Positions 45,046 to 54,552 of a DNA stretch of 64,000 bases are shown here, one piece after another. The stretch comes from Pseudomonas sp. B21-023 (lineage in GTDB: Bacteria; Pseudomonadota; Gammaproteobacteria; Pseudomonadales; Pseudomonadaceae), in assembly GCF_024749165.1 (NCBI RefSeq), contig NZ_CP087190.1, positions 1,448,001-1,512,000 on the forward strand. The letters are read 5' to 3'. Below the pieces are notes generated by a model, which saw only the letters and a list, made by a program, of their open reading frames with translations, was not told the origin of the DNA and made no database searches. The first letter of the stretch is position 1, and each line of letters opens with the position of its first letter. The position numbers and the translations under genes are program-made.

Positions 45046-46518
45046 ATGACAGTGGATCTGACCAGCATTCTGCTGGGCTTGGTGGCAGGTGCCGTGCCTT
45101 GCCTGGGCTGGGTCATGCAGGTACAGCGCAACCAGGGGGCGCGCAAGGCCGAGCAAGCTCTGCTTGCAGAGCGCCTTGCCGCCGCGCAGTTGGCCCAGGC
45201 CGGCCTGCAGGCGCAGCTGGAGGCCAGCCGTGACGAGGTCAGCGACCTCAGCGAGGCCAACACCGTCAAGCAGACCCAGCTCGCCGCCCAGGGGCGTGAG
45301 CTGGAGTTGCTGCAGATCGACCGTGACAACAGCCGCGATGCCGCCCACGCCTGGCACCTCGAGCGCGCCAACCGTGAGGCCGAGCTGCGCCGCCTGGAGG
45401 CGCAGGCCGCCCGGCTGGAGGCCGAGTTGCGCGAGCAGCAGGAAAGCCACCAGCAACGCCTGGAAGACCTGCAGGAAGCCCGTGACACCCTGCGCGCCCA
45501 GTTCGCCGACCTGGCCACCAAGATCTTCGACGAGCGCGAACAACGCTTCGCCCAGACCAGCCAGCAGCACCTGGGCCAATTGCTTGACCCGCTCAAGGAG
45601 CGTATCCAGGCCTTCGAGAAGCGTGTCGAGGAAAGCTACCAGCAGGAAGCCCGTGAGCGGTTCTCGCTGGGCAAGGAGCTCGAGCGCCTGCAACAGCTCA
45701 ACCTGCGCCTGTCCGACGAAGCCACCAACCTCACCCAGGCACTCAAGGGCCAGAAGACCCAGGGCAACTGGGGCGAACTGATCCTGGAGCGGGTGCTGGA
45801 GCACGCCGGCCTGGAGAAGGGGCGCGAGTACCAGACCCAGGTCAGCCTCAAGAGCGCCGATGGCGAGCGGTTCCAGCCTGACGTGCTGATCATGCTGCCG
45901 GGCGACAAGCAGGTGGTGGTCGATGCCAAGGTCAGCCTCACCGCCTATCAGCAGTTCGTCGGCAACAACGACGAGGCCGCGCTCAAGCAGCATGTGCAGT
46001 CGCTGCGCAATCACGTCAAGGGTTTGTCGAGCAAGGACTACAACCGCCTGGAGGGCCTGCACAGCCTCGACTTCGTGCTGTTGTTCGTGCCCATCGAGGC
46101 GGCCTTCTCGGCGGCGCTGCAGGCTGAGCCCAACCTGTTCCAGGAGGCTTTCGACCGGCAGATCGTGATCGTCAGCCCGACCACCTTGCTGGCCACCCTG
46201 CGGGTGATCGACAGCCTGTGGAAACAGGAACGCCAGGGGCAGAACGCCCGCGAGATCGCCGAGCGCGCCGGCTGGCTGTACGACAAGTTCGTGCTGTTCA
46301 TCCAGGACCTGGACGAGCTCGGCGCCCGCCTGGCCCAGGTCGACAAGGCCTATGCCGCGGCACGCAACAAGCTGTGCGAGGGGCGCGGCAACCTGGTCAG
46401 CCGCAGCGAGCAGCTCAAGCTGCTCGGCGCACGGGCCAGCAAGAGCCTGCCGGCCGAGCTGGTCGAGCGCGCCCTGAGCGACGAGGTCCTTACTGAACCA
46501 GGCTCAGATGCCGATTGA
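45046..46518 (+). CDS. rmuC: DNA recombination protein RmuC
   Basis: RmuC limits DNA inversion at short inverted repeats in E. coli and contains a nuclease-like fold. The 490-residue protein has a membrane-anchor-like N terminus (TSILLGLVAGAVPCLGWVM, about 3-22), a long Glu/Ala/Arg/Gln-rich coiled coil (about 25-180), then the RmuC domain with GNWGELILERVLEHAGL near 240 and the VDAKVSLTAYQQF motif near 290, likely the metal-binding core. Its last 29 nt overlap the convergent hybrid-kinase gene. It is the only obvious nucleic-acid gene here. Confidence 0.93.
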   Translation: MTVDLTSILLGLVAGAVPCLGWVMQVQRNQGARKAEQALLAERLAAAQLAQAGLQAQLEASRDEVSDLSEANTVKQTQLAAQGRELELLQIDRDNSRDAAHAWHLERANREAELRRLEAQAARLEAELREQQESHQQRLEDLQEARDTLRAQFADLATKIFDEREQRFAQTSQQHLGQLLDPLKERIQAFEKRVEESYQQEARERFSLGKELERLQQLNLRLSDEATNLTQALKGQKTQGNWGELILERVLEHAGLEKGREYQTQVSLKSADGERFQPDVLIMLPGDKQVVVDAKVSLTAYQQFVGNNDEAALKQHVQSLRNHVKGLSSKDYNRLEGLHSLDFVLLFVPIEAAFSAALQAEPNLFQEAFDRQIVIVSPTTLLATLRVIDSLWKQERQGQNAREIAERAGWLYDKFVLFIQDLDELGARLAQVDKAYAAARNKLCEGRGNLVSRSEQLKLLGARASKSLPAELVERALSDEVLTEPGSDAD

Positions 46519-49500
46519 GCAGGGCGCGCAGGGCTGCCGGCTTGACCGGCTTGGCCAGGTAGTCCAGGCCCGCGGCATGGACCAGGGCGATGGTCTCGTT
46601 GCGCCCGTCGGCGCTGATCACCACGCCGGGCACCGGCTCGCCCAGACGCGCCCGTAGCCAGCCCATCAGCCCGGTGCCGGTCTCGCCGTCATCCAGGTGG
46701 TAGTCCACCAACGCCAGGTGCGGGCGCAGGCCTTTGGCCAGCAACGCCTCGCATTCGGCCTGGTTGCGCGCGGTCCACACCTGGCAGCCCCAGCGGCTGA
46801 GCAGGCTGTTCATGCCGATGAGGATGCTGTCCTCGTTGTCCACGCACAGCACCTGCAGACCGGCCAGCGGCTGGCCGGCCTGTTCCACGGGGGCGGGCGT
46901 CGCGGGCGCGGGGCTTCGGGCGATGGGCACGTTGACGCGGAACACGCTGCCCTTGCCCGGCCAGGAACGCACCTCCAGTGGGTGCGCGAGTACCCGGCAC
47001 AGGCCGTCGGCGATCGCCAGGCCCAGGCCCAGGCCTTTTTCGGCGCGGGTCTGGTGGCTGTCCAGGCGTTTGAACTCCTGGAAGATCACCGCCAGCTTGT
47101 CGTCGGCGATGCCAGGGCCGCGGTCCCATACTTCCAGCCACAGGCTTTCACCTTTGCGTCGGGCGCCGAGCAGGATCGGGCCTTTGCCGTAGCGCAGGGC
47201 GTTGGTGAGGAAGTTCTGCAGCACCCGGCGCAGCAGCTTCATGTCGCTGTCGACCCGCAGGCGGCTGCCGCGCAGGCGGAACTCCAGGCCTTTTTCGGCG
47301 GCCAGTACCTTGAACTCGGTACCGAGGGTATCGAACAGTTCGTTGAGGGCAAAGGGTTTGATGTCGGGGGTGACCTTGCCGTTCTCCAGGCGCGAGATGT
47401 CGAGCAGGTCGCTGATCAGCTCTTCGGCCGAGCGCAGCGAACTGTCCATGTGCCGCACCAGTTGCCGGGCTTCGTCGTTCATGCCCTCGGCTTGTTGCGA
47501 CAGGGCGGCGGAGAACAGCCGGGCGGCGTTGAGCGGTTGCATCAGGTCGTGGCTGACGGCGGCAAGGAAGCGAGTCTTGGACTGGCTGACCGCCTCGGCG
47601 CGGCTCTTGGCCTCGGTCAACGCCTGGTTCAGCTGCGACAGTTCGTGGGTACGCTCGGCGACCCGTTGCTCCAGCCCCTCGTTGGAGTCGCGCAGGGCCT
47701 GCTCGGCTTCGCGGAACGGGGTGATGTCGGTGAAACTCATGACGAAGCCGCCCCCGGGCATCGGGTTGCCGATCAGTTCGATCACCCGGCCATTGGGGAA
47801 CAGCCGTTCGGAAGAGTGGGCGCGGCCCTGGCGCATCCAGTGCAGGCGCCGCGCCACATGCACCTGGGCCTCGCCCGGGCCGCACAGGCCGCGTTCGGCG
47901 TTGTAGCGGATGATGTCGGCGATCGGCCGGCCGACGCTGATCAGCCCGTCGGGGTAGTTGAACAGTTCGAGGTAGCGGCGGTTCCAGGCCACCAGGTGCA
48001 GGTTCTGGTCGACCACGCTGATGCCCTGGTTGATGTTCTCGATGGCCCCCTGCAGCAGCGCACGGTTGAACTGCAGCACTTCGCTGGCTTCGTCGGCGAT
48101 GCGCACCACGTCCTCGAGCTGCATGTCGCGGCCTTCGATGGCGGCCTTGACCACCGCCCGGGTCGAAGAGGTGCCGAGCACACCGGCCAGCAGCCGTTCG
48201 GTGTGTTCGATCCAGTCGCCATCGGCGTTCTGGTTGGGGTTGAAGCCCTTGCCCTGGCGGTAGGCGAAGCGGATGAAGCTCTGCCGGGCACGTTCCTCGC
48301 CGACAAAACGTGCGGCGAGCTTGAGCAGGTCGTCGATCTGTACCGCCAGCAAAGGTTTGCTGGAGGGGCGGGCGCTGGTCTGCTGGCCGATGAAGCGCCC
48401 GGCCTGCCAGTGCTCGGAAACCCGCGTGCGCGACAAGATCGAGACCCAGGCGAACAGGGTGAAGTTGCCCGCCAGCGACAGCACCACGCCCTGGGTCAGC
48501 GGGGTGATTGGCAAGTTGAGCGGGTTGCCGTGCAGCCAGGCCAGGCCCGGGAACAGTTGCAGCGACCAGCCCAGGCTGTGGGCGGCGATCGGCAACACCA
48601 AGGTGTAGAACCACAGGAAGATGCCGGCGGCCAGGCCCGCGAACACGCCGCGGCGGTTGGCCTGCTTCCAGTACAGCGCGCCGAGCATGGCCGGGGTCAG
48701 CTGGGTGACCGCGGCGAAGGCGATCTGGCCGATGGTCGCCAGGCTGGCAGTGGAGCCGAGCAGGCGGTAGCTGACATAGGCCAGCAGCAGGATCACCACG
48801 ATGGTCACCCGGCGCACCGAGAGCATCCAGTGGCGGAACACCTCGAACGGCCGCTCGGCGTTGTTGCGGCGCAGCAGCCAGGGCAACAGCATGTCGTTGG
48901 AGACCATGGTCGACAGCGCCACGGCCTCGACGATGACCATGCCGGTGGCCGCCGAGGCGCCGCCGATGAACGCCAGCAGGGCCAGGCTCGGGTGGGCCTC
49001 GGCCAGCGGCAGGCTGATCACGAAGGAGTCGGAGATCACCGTGCCCGGCAGCAGCATCTGCCCAGCCAGGGCGATGGGCACCACGAACAGCGCGGCCAGG
49101 GCCAGGTACAGCGGGAACACCCAGCGCGCCAGGCGCATGTCCTGGGGCTCGATGTTCTCCACCACGGTGACGTGGAACTGCCGGGGCAGGCAGATGATCG
49201 CCATCATCGCCACGGCGGTCTGCACCACCATCGACGGCCAGTTGATGGTTTCTTCCCAGTAGTCGTTCAGGTGCACGGACTGCCGGGCCTGGGTGAACAG
49301 GTCGTCGAAGCCGTCGTACAGGTTGAACACCACGAAGGCGCCCACGGCGAGAAAGGCCAGCAGCTTGACCAGTGATTCGAAGGCGATCGCCAGGACCATG
49401 CCGCGGTGGTGCTCGGTGACGTCCAGGCTGCGGGTGCCAAAGACGATGGCGAACAGCGCCAGCACCAGCGACACCACCAGCGCGGTGTCCTGCACCCGGC

Positions 49501-49966
49501 TGCCGGTGGCGTCGGCATTGGCGCCGATCAGCAGGTTCACCCCCAGCACGATGCCCTTGAGCTGCAGGGCGATGTACGGCAGCACGCCGACCAGGCAAAT
49601 CAGTGCCACTACCACTGCGAGGGACTGCGACTTGCCGTAGCGGGCGGCGATGAAGTCGGCGATCGAGGTGATGTTCTGCTGTTTGCTGATCAGCACCATC
49701 TTCTGCAGCACCCAGGGCGCGAAGATGAGCAGCAGCACCGGGCCCAGGTAGATGGGCAGGAACGCCCAGAGCTGCTCGGCGGCCTGGCCGACCGCGCCGA
49801 AGAAGGTCCAGCTGGTGCAGTACACCGCCAGCGACAGGCTGTACACCCAGGCGCGCAGGCGCGGCGGCAACGGCGTGCTGCGGCGGTCGCCGTAGAAGGC
49901 GATGGCGAACATGATGGCCATATAGGCCAGGGCAACCACGGCGATCAGCCCGCTGGACAACGACAT
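46490..49966 (-). CDS. mxtR: Symporter-fused hybrid histidine kinase (MxtR/CrbS type)
   Basis: This 1158-residue protein joins a sodium:solute-symporter domain (about 1-500, twelve-plus helices) with a PAS domain (about 640-760), a HisKA box (VSHDLMQPLN), a HATPase domain (GLGLGLAIA) and a C-terminal receiver (LALVDYHLDDG) lacking an output domain. The layout equals MxtR/CrbS of Pseudomonas and Vibrio, which pairs with an unlinked LuxR-type regulator (ErdR/CrbR) to control acetate use. That pairing is known from the family, not shown here. Transport and sensing may be coupled. It is convergent with rmuC (29-nt coding overlap). A GGAG lies upstream of the ATG at 49966. Confidence 0.9.
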   Translation of the reverse strand: MSLSSGLIAVVALAYMAIMFAIAFYGDRRSTPLPPRLRAWVYSLSLAVYCTSWTFFGAVGQAAEQLWAFLPIYLGPVLLLIFAPWVLQKMVLISKQQNITSIADFIAARYGKSQSLAVVVALICLVGVLPYIALQLKGIVLGVNLLIGANADATGSRVQDTALVVSLVLALFAIVFGTRSLDVTEHHRGMVLAIAFESLVKLLAFLAVGAFVVFNLYDGFDDLFTQARQSVHLNDYWEETINWPSMVVQTAVAMMAIICLPRQFHVTVVENIEPQDMRLARWVFPLYLALAALFVVPIALAGQMLLPGTVISDSFVISLPLAEAHPSLALLAFIGGASAATGMVIVEAVALSTMVSNDMLLPWLLRRNNAERPFEVFRHWMLSVRRVTIVVILLLAYVSYRLLGSTASLATIGQIAFAAVTQLTPAMLGALYWKQANRRGVFAGLAAGIFLWFYTLVLPIAAHSLGWSLQLFPGLAWLHGNPLNLPITPLTQGVVLSLAGNFTLFAWVSILSRTRVSEHWQAGRFIGQQTSARPSSKPLLAVQIDDLLKLAARFVGEERARQSFIRFAYRQGKGFNPNQNADGDWIEHTERLLAGVLGTSSTRAVVKAAIEGRDMQLEDVVRIADEASEVLQFNRALLQGAIENINQGISVVDQNLHLVAWNRRYLELFNYPDGLISVGRPIADIIRYNAERGLCGPGEAQVHVARRLHWMRQGRAHSSERLFPNGRVIELIGNPMPGGGFVMSFTDITPFREAEQALRDSNEGLEQRVAERTHELSQLNQALTEAKSRAEAVSQSKTRFLAAVSHDLMQPLNAARLFSAALSQQAEGMNDEARQLVRHMDSSLRSAEELISDLLDISRLENGKVTPDIKPFALNELFDTLGTEFKVLAAEKGLEFRLRGSRLRVDSDMKLLRRVLQNFLTNALRYGKGPILLGARRKGESLWLEVWDRGPGIADDKLAVIFQEFKRLDSHQTRAEKGLGLGLAIADGLCRVLAHPLEVRSWPGKGSVFRVNVPIARSPAPATPAPVEQAGQPLAGLQVLCVDNEDSILIGMNSLLSRWGCQVWTARNQAECEALLAKGLRPHLALVDYHLDDGETGTGLMGWLRARLGEPVPGVVISADGRNETIALVHAAGLDYLAKPVKPAALRALLNRHLSLVQ

Positions 49967-50097
49967 GCAAACTCCGGAGCAAAAAAGAAAACGCGGTCCC
50001 GATCAATCAGTCTGGCACGCAGGGCGCGGTTCGTCAGCGCCGACGATGGTCGCAGTGGCAGGACGTCGCAGGCCCCGTGACGGGCGGGTATTGCCAA

Positions 50098-51288
50098 CTA
50101 AGCCTGTCGGGCCATGTGTGTCCCCAGCCAGTAGAACACCGCCGCCAGCATCACCGACCCGATCAACAGATAGAACACCGTCACCGGCACCACATGCCCC
50201 AGCGCCAGGCCCACCAGTATCGGGCCGAGCCCCGCGCCCAGGTTGGAGAGGTTCTGCGCGCCATAGTAAACCCCGCGCAGGTGCTCCGGCGCGATCAGGT
50301 CGATGAACATGAATTCGGCCGGAATCACGATGATCTCGCCCAGGGTGAACACCAGCATGGCCAGACACCAGACCAGCGCCGAAGCGGCCACGGAGAATCC
50401 CAGCAACCCGGCAACGAACATGGCCATGCCAGCCATCAGCCAAGGCATCAGGCGCTGACGGGTGATGCGTCGGCCAATCAGGTACTGCAGGCCGATCACT
50501 GCGAGGGCGTTGGTGGTGACCAGGTAGCTGGCCAGGCGCGCCACCTCGGCGGGATCGTGCTGAGTCACCACCAAGTACTGCGACAGGTAGGCGGTGAACT
50601 GGCCGAACACCACAGCACTGAGCACGCCGCCTAGGGTGAAGCAGACCAGCCGCCGGTCGCGCAGCATGCCCAGGCCGACCTGGGCGAAGCTCGCCGCCTG
50701 CCCGGCCTCGCGCAGGCCCAGCAAGCTGCGTTCGCCCAGGCGGTAGTAAGCCAGGCTCAGGCCGAGGCCGATCAAGGCCGACACCACGAACGGCAGGTGG
50801 TCGTCCGCCTCTATCAGCATCACCCCGAGCATCGGCCCTGCGGCCCAGGCGATGTTGTTGAACGTGTACTTGATGGCGAATACTTCGCCGCGTCGGTTCT
50901 CTGGCAGCAGGGCGCAGAACCCGGCCTTGGCGGCAATGTCGACCACCGTCTGGGCCAGGTAGGCCACCACCAGGAAACAGAAGAACGGCGCAGCCGAGGT
51001 ACTGGCCACGATGCCGACGAAGGCCAGGGCGAACACCAGGGTGCAGGCGACGATCAGCGTATGGCTGCGCAGGGTGTCGACCAGGTGTCCGCCGTAGAGG
51101 CTGAGCAGGGATGCCAGGAGCATCGCGCCGCCGACCAGCAGGCCGGTCTGGCCGACCGACAGGCCCAGGTGTGTTGACAGGTACACCACCAGATAGGGCA
51201 GTGTGATCGCCCGCGCCATGGTCAAGGTGAAGGTGGTGAACAACAGCAGGCGAACCGCGGTGGGATAGCCTTTCAGGGCGCGGAGCAT
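50098..51288 (-). CDS. MFS transporter (drug-efflux type)
   Basis: A 396-residue polytopic protein with twelve helices. The first-half A-motif is GHLVDTLRSHTLI near residue 67, and the segment ENRRGEVFAIKYTFNNIAWAAGP near 130 (core NNIAWAAGP) resembles MdtH-like exporters. The substrate is unknown. The ATG at 51288 is preferred because AAGGA lies 8 nt upstream; the frame opens earlier with TTG. It is divergent from the SLAC1/TehA-type gene, with 159 nt between starts. Neither has a partner gene. Confidence 0.84.
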   Translation of the reverse strand: MLRALKGYPTAVRLLLFTTFTLTMARAITLPYLVVYLSTHLGLSVGQTGLLVGGAMLLASLLSLYGGHLVDTLRSHTLIVACTLVFALAFVGIVASTSAAPFFCFLVVAYLAQTVVDIAAKAGFCALLPENRRGEVFAIKYTFNNIAWAAGPMLGVMLIEADDHLPFVVSALIGLGLSLAYYRLGERSLLGLREAGQAASFAQVGLGMLRDRRLVCFTLGGVLSAVVFGQFTAYLSQYLVVTQHDPAEVARLASYLVTTNALAVIGLQYLIGRRITRQRLMPWLMAGMAMFVAGLLGFSVAASALVWCLAMLVFTLGEIIVIPAEFMFIDLIAPEHLRGVYYGAQNLSNLGAGLGPILVGLALGHVVPVTVFYLLIGSVMLAAVFYWLGTHMARQA

Positions 51289-51447
51289 CGACTGATCCTT
51301 GTCATTGTCAGCGGTCAAGCATATGCCAGGTGCCGGACTGGCTGCTATATCTTTAAAATCGATAACAGATAGAGAAATTACCCGTTATATGGATATTCTA
51401 TGCAGGCATAAGATATCTCTACCTTACACAAGGGCAGGAGACACCTT

Positions 51448-52587
51448 ATGCCATGCACCCAGACCCGTACGCCTTCCTGGCGCCCGTTCAGCCAGTTGGC
51501 CCATCCCCGCGAAGTGATTCGCCAGTTCACCCCCAACTGGTTCGCCGCGACCATGGGCACCGGCGTGCTGGCCCTGGCCTTTCATCAGGTCCAGGTGCCG
51601 GGATTGGACAGCGTGGCCGAGGGACTGTGGTGGCTGACCATCGGCCTGTTTACCCTGTTCTGCGTCCTGTATGGCGCCCGCTGGATAATGTTCTTCAATG
51701 AGGCGCGGCGGATTTTCGCGCATTCCACCGTGTCGATGTTCTTCGGCACCATCCCCATGGGCCTGGCCACCCTCCTCAACGGCGCCCTGGTGTTCGGCTT
51801 GGCGCGCTGGGGTGAGGCCGTGGTGCCGTGGGTTGAAATGCTTTGGTGGCTGGACGTGGGCCTGGCGCTGCTATGCGGCGTGGCAATTCCCTACCTGATG
51901 TTTACCCGCCAGGAGCACAGCATCGACCAGATGACTGCGGTGTGGCTGCTGCCAGTGGTGGCGGCGGAGGTTGCCGCCGCCAGTGGCGGGTTGCTGGCGC
52001 CGCACCTGGCGGACGTTCACGCACAGTTCCTGGTGGTCATCACCAGCTATGTGATGTGGGCGGTTTCGCTGCCGGTGGCGTTCAGCATCCTCACCATCCT
52101 CATGCTGCGCATGGCCTTGCACAAACTGCCGCCGGCCAACATGGCCGCCTCCAGCTGGCTGGCGCTGGGCCCGATCGGTACCGGTGCGCTGGGCATGCTG
52201 GTGCTCGGTGGCGATGCGCCGGCGGTGTTCGCCGCCAATGGCCTGGGCGGCCTCGGCGAGGTGGCCCGTGGGCTGGGGCTGGTGGCCGGTATCGTGCTGT
52301 GGGGCGCCGGGTTGTGGTGGTTGCTGACGGCGGTGCTGATCACCCTGCGCTACATGCGCCAGGGCATGCCGTTCAACCTGGGTTGGTGGGGGTTCACCTT
52401 CCCCTTGGGCGTGTACTGCCTGGCCACGTTGAAACTGGCCGCCTGGCTGGGCCTGGGCTTCTTCACGGTGTTCGGCCAGGTGCTGGTGGTGGCGCTGGCG
52501 CTGCTCTGGCTGCTGGTGGCCAGCCGGACCCTGCGCGGGGCGTGGCGCGGCGAGCTGTTCGTGTCACCGTGCATTGCCCAGCGCTGA
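51448..52587 (+). CDS. SLAC1/TehA-like (TDT family) membrane transporter
   Basis: A 379-residue inner-membrane protein with ten helices of the TDT family, which includes tellurite-resistance TehA, SLAC1 anion channels and dicarboxylate carriers. The N-terminal block FTPNWFAATMGTGVLALAF near residue 27 is characteristic, as is the pore Phe-rich WWGFTFPLGVY near 313. Likely cargo is an anion such as sulfite; this is inference. A GGCAGGAGACACC Shine-Dalgarno precedes the ATG at 51448. The AT-rich region upstream (51340-51420) carries several ATATC repeats and is probably its promoter. Confidence 0.88.
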   Translation: MPCTQTRTPSWRPFSQLAHPREVIRQFTPNWFAATMGTGVLALAFHQVQVPGLDSVAEGLWWLTIGLFTLFCVLYGARWIMFFNEARRIFAHSTVSMFFGTIPMGLATLLNGALVFGLARWGEAVVPWVEMLWWLDVGLALLCGVAIPYLMFTRQEHSIDQMTAVWLLPVVAAEVAAASGGLLAPHLADVHAQFLVVITSYVMWAVSLPVAFSILTILMLRMALHKLPPANMAASSWLALGPIGTGALGMLVLGGDAPAVFAANGLGGLGEVARGLGLVAGIVLWGAGLWWLLTAVLITLRYMRQGMPFNLGWWGFTFPLGVYCLATLKLAAWLGLGFFTVFGQVLVVALALLWLLVASRTLRGAWRGELFVSPCIAQR

Positions 52588-52593
52588 TCGGCC

Positions 52594-53163
52594 TTACAGG
52601 TTGGGTGTGTAGTCGAAGGCGCTGGCGGCTTGGATATCGGTGAACGGGGTGACGGCTGCATGCTTGTTCATCACGCCGTTGACCAGAGAGCCTGGGAACA
52701 TCTGGATGCCGTTGTTGAAGCGTTCCACTTCGCCGTTGAAAATCACGATGGCCGCGCCGACGTTCTGTTGCTGCTCGGCGATTTCGCGCATGAGGTTGTT
52801 CATCAGTTCCGAGGCCTTGAGATCGGGGTAGGCCTCGAAGGCCACGCGCAGCCCGCCGAGCAGCGAACGGGTTGCGTCCTCGGCCTTGGCCAGGGTCTTG
52901 CCGTCCGCCTCGACAGGCAGCTCGGCAATGGCGCTGCGCAGGCGGGTGATTCCGGCCAGCACGCCTTGTTCATGGTCGCGGTACAGGCCGGCCTGCTCTT
53001 GCAGCGCATCGAGCACCTTGGTCTTCTGCCGCTCATAGGTCAGCACATCGGCCCAGGCGCGTTTGACCCGGTTATGGTTGCCGACGATGCCGTTGTGCAG
53101 GCTGATGACGATCAGCGGTACGCCGATCAGCACGGCGAGCAGGATAAGGGCGAAAAGGTCCAT
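52594..53163 (-). CDS. LemA family protein
   Basis: A 189-residue LemA-fold protein with one N-terminal hydrophobic helix (residues 2-20, ALILLAVLIGVPLIVI) and a long helical bundle. The family hallmark is the HNGIVGNHNRVKRAWADV stretch (core NRVKRAWADVLTYERQ). LemA proteins are membrane-anchored and of unknown job; some sit beside membrane peptidases or TPM-domain proteins. The 438-aa membrane protein upstream ends 1 nt before its ATG, so the two form an operon. The ending FTDIQAASAFDYTPNL is family-like. Confidence 0.88.
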   Translation of the reverse strand: MDLFALILLAVLIGVPLIVISLHNGIVGNHNRVKRAWADVLTYERQKTKVLDALQEQAGLYRDHEQGVLAGITRLRSAIAELPVEADGKTLAKAEDATRSLLGGLRVAFEAYPDLKASELMNNLMREIAEQQQNVGAAIVIFNGEVERFNNGIQMFPGSLVNGVMNKHAAVTPFTDIQAASAFDYTPNL

Positions 53164-53164
53164 G

Positions 53165-54481
53165 TCAGTGTTCCGTCTGTAGCTGTGCCGGGGTAGGCAC
53201 GGTGAAATTGTCGTCGTGCTGCTCGGCCAGGATGTGCACGGCGTCGAGCAGAGCGCTGAGCTGTGGCAGGTGCACGCCGTGGTCGATCAGCAAGCGGAAA
53301 TCGCTCGCGCGGGTCAGCTCGCAAGTCAGCTTGAAAGCGAGCGGGTTGTCGTTGCTGCTCAGGCACAGTTGCCCGTGCTGCGAGAACTCCAGGTTGGGCG
53401 TATCAAGCTGGCGATGCAGGTCGATCAGGTGCAGCACCGTCACCGGCTTGGCGAAGCGGGCGCAGGCCATGGCCGAGCTGCCAGTGAGGCTGAAGGCGCG
53501 GTCGAAGTCGCTTGAGGCGGTCTTGAAGTGGTGCTCCATGTCGACCATGGATGAGCGGCCGCCGCTGCCGCCACCCAGGGCGATTCCCTGCACCCAAGGG
53601 AAGTCGATCACCAGGCTGTAGCGATCGTATTCCTGGTAGGAGGTCACGGTTTTCGAGGTCGTGCCGCCCTTGCCATCGGACTCGGTTTCCTGGTGGGTCT
53701 GTTTGTCCACGTAATGCAGGTGGTACCAGCGGTAGTTGAAGCTGTGCAGCCGACCCTGATAGTGGCCCTGCACGGCGCGGCGCAGGAAACGCTTGTGGTT
53801 GCCGCGCACATAGTCGCGAAACTCGATTTGCAGGCCCTTGAGCAACTGGCTGTCGGTCACCGGGATTTCCTGCAGGCCGGCGGTGATCAGGCTGGAGCGC
53901 TCGGCCAGGTCGTAGGCAAGCTTGGGGATGAGCTTCCTGCGCTGATAAAGGACGATCAGGCTGAACGCAGCGCCACCGAGCAGGCCGAGCGTGAGGTTGG
54001 ACGCAAGCTGCGGCACGCTCTGGCCCAGCAGCTTGGCCAGCGGCGCCAGCAGCGGCTCGTACGCCTGCAAGTAGCCTGCGATGCTGGCAATGGCCAGTGG
54101 TCCACAGAGCAGGGCCATCAGCCAGGGCACCCGGTTGTCGAACTGCATGTTGCCGTAAAAGTCGGCCATGGCGTCCACGGCGGCCAGCAGTTCCTGCTTG
54201 GTCGTCGCCGTGCGTGCGGTATGGCTGGCCGCCCGCACTGTGCGTTTGAGCCGGGCGTTGTGGGTATTCAATTGAATCAATGGCTGGCCTTCATCCCTGT
54301 CCAGTTCGACCCCAAGTGGCGCACCTTTGCGCGTTGGTGAGGGGCGGCAGTCTGCCAGCTTCGCGGTTGCCGTTCCATCGTGTCGAGCGACAGGCGCTGA
54401 ACTGACAGCCGCTGCTTCTGCCACAGGCGTGGCGCAGCCGAAACCTATGGAAGGAGCAACGGGCTTGCCTTCATCGTCCAT
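53165..54481 (-). CDS. Membrane protein partnered with LemA
   Basis: No firm family. The 438-residue protein (if started at 54481) has a polar N-terminal region (1-110), two hydrophobic helices (about 118-140 and 165-190) and a C-terminal soluble domain with an HSFNYRWYHLHYVD patch. The segment around ESDGKGGTTSKTVTSYQEYDR is low complexity. A one-base gap to lemA implies a shared complex. The GTG at 54547 would extend it by 22 residues but nearly meets the divergent gene at 54553. I see no protease motif. LemA partners are often of unknown function. Confidence 0.62.
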   Translation of the reverse strand: MDDEGKPVAPSIGFGCATPVAEAAAVSSAPVARHDGTATAKLADCRPSPTRKGAPLGVELDRDEGQPLIQLNTHNARLKRTVRAASHTARTATTKQELLAAVDAMADFYGNMQFDNRVPWLMALLCGPLAIASIAGYLQAYEPLLAPLAKLLGQSVPQLASNLTLGLLGGAAFSLIVLYQRRKLIPKLAYDLAERSSLITAGLQEIPVTDSQLLKGLQIEFRDYVRGNHKRFLRRAVQGHYQGRLHSFNYRWYHLHYVDKQTHQETESDGKGGTTSKTVTSYQEYDRYSLVIDFPWVQGIALGGGSGGRSSMVDMEHHFKTASSDFDRAFSLTGSSAMACARFAKPVTVLHLIDLHRQLDTPNLEFSQHGQLCLSSNDNPLAFKLTCELTRASDFRLLIDHGVHLPQLSALLDAVHILAEQHDDNFTVPTPAQLQTEH

Positions 54482-54552
54482 TCCCGTGCAGATTTGTGGC
54501 TTTATGCGCTGAACGTGCCTCCAATGACAAAGCCCAACCAGGTACACGGACG

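Noticed and set aside
46697..49375. Long open frame on the plus strand opposite the symporter-kinase gene
   Set aside because: The product is a low-complexity His/Gly/Gln-rich chain, and the opposite strand encodes a clear multi-domain protein. It is a shadow.
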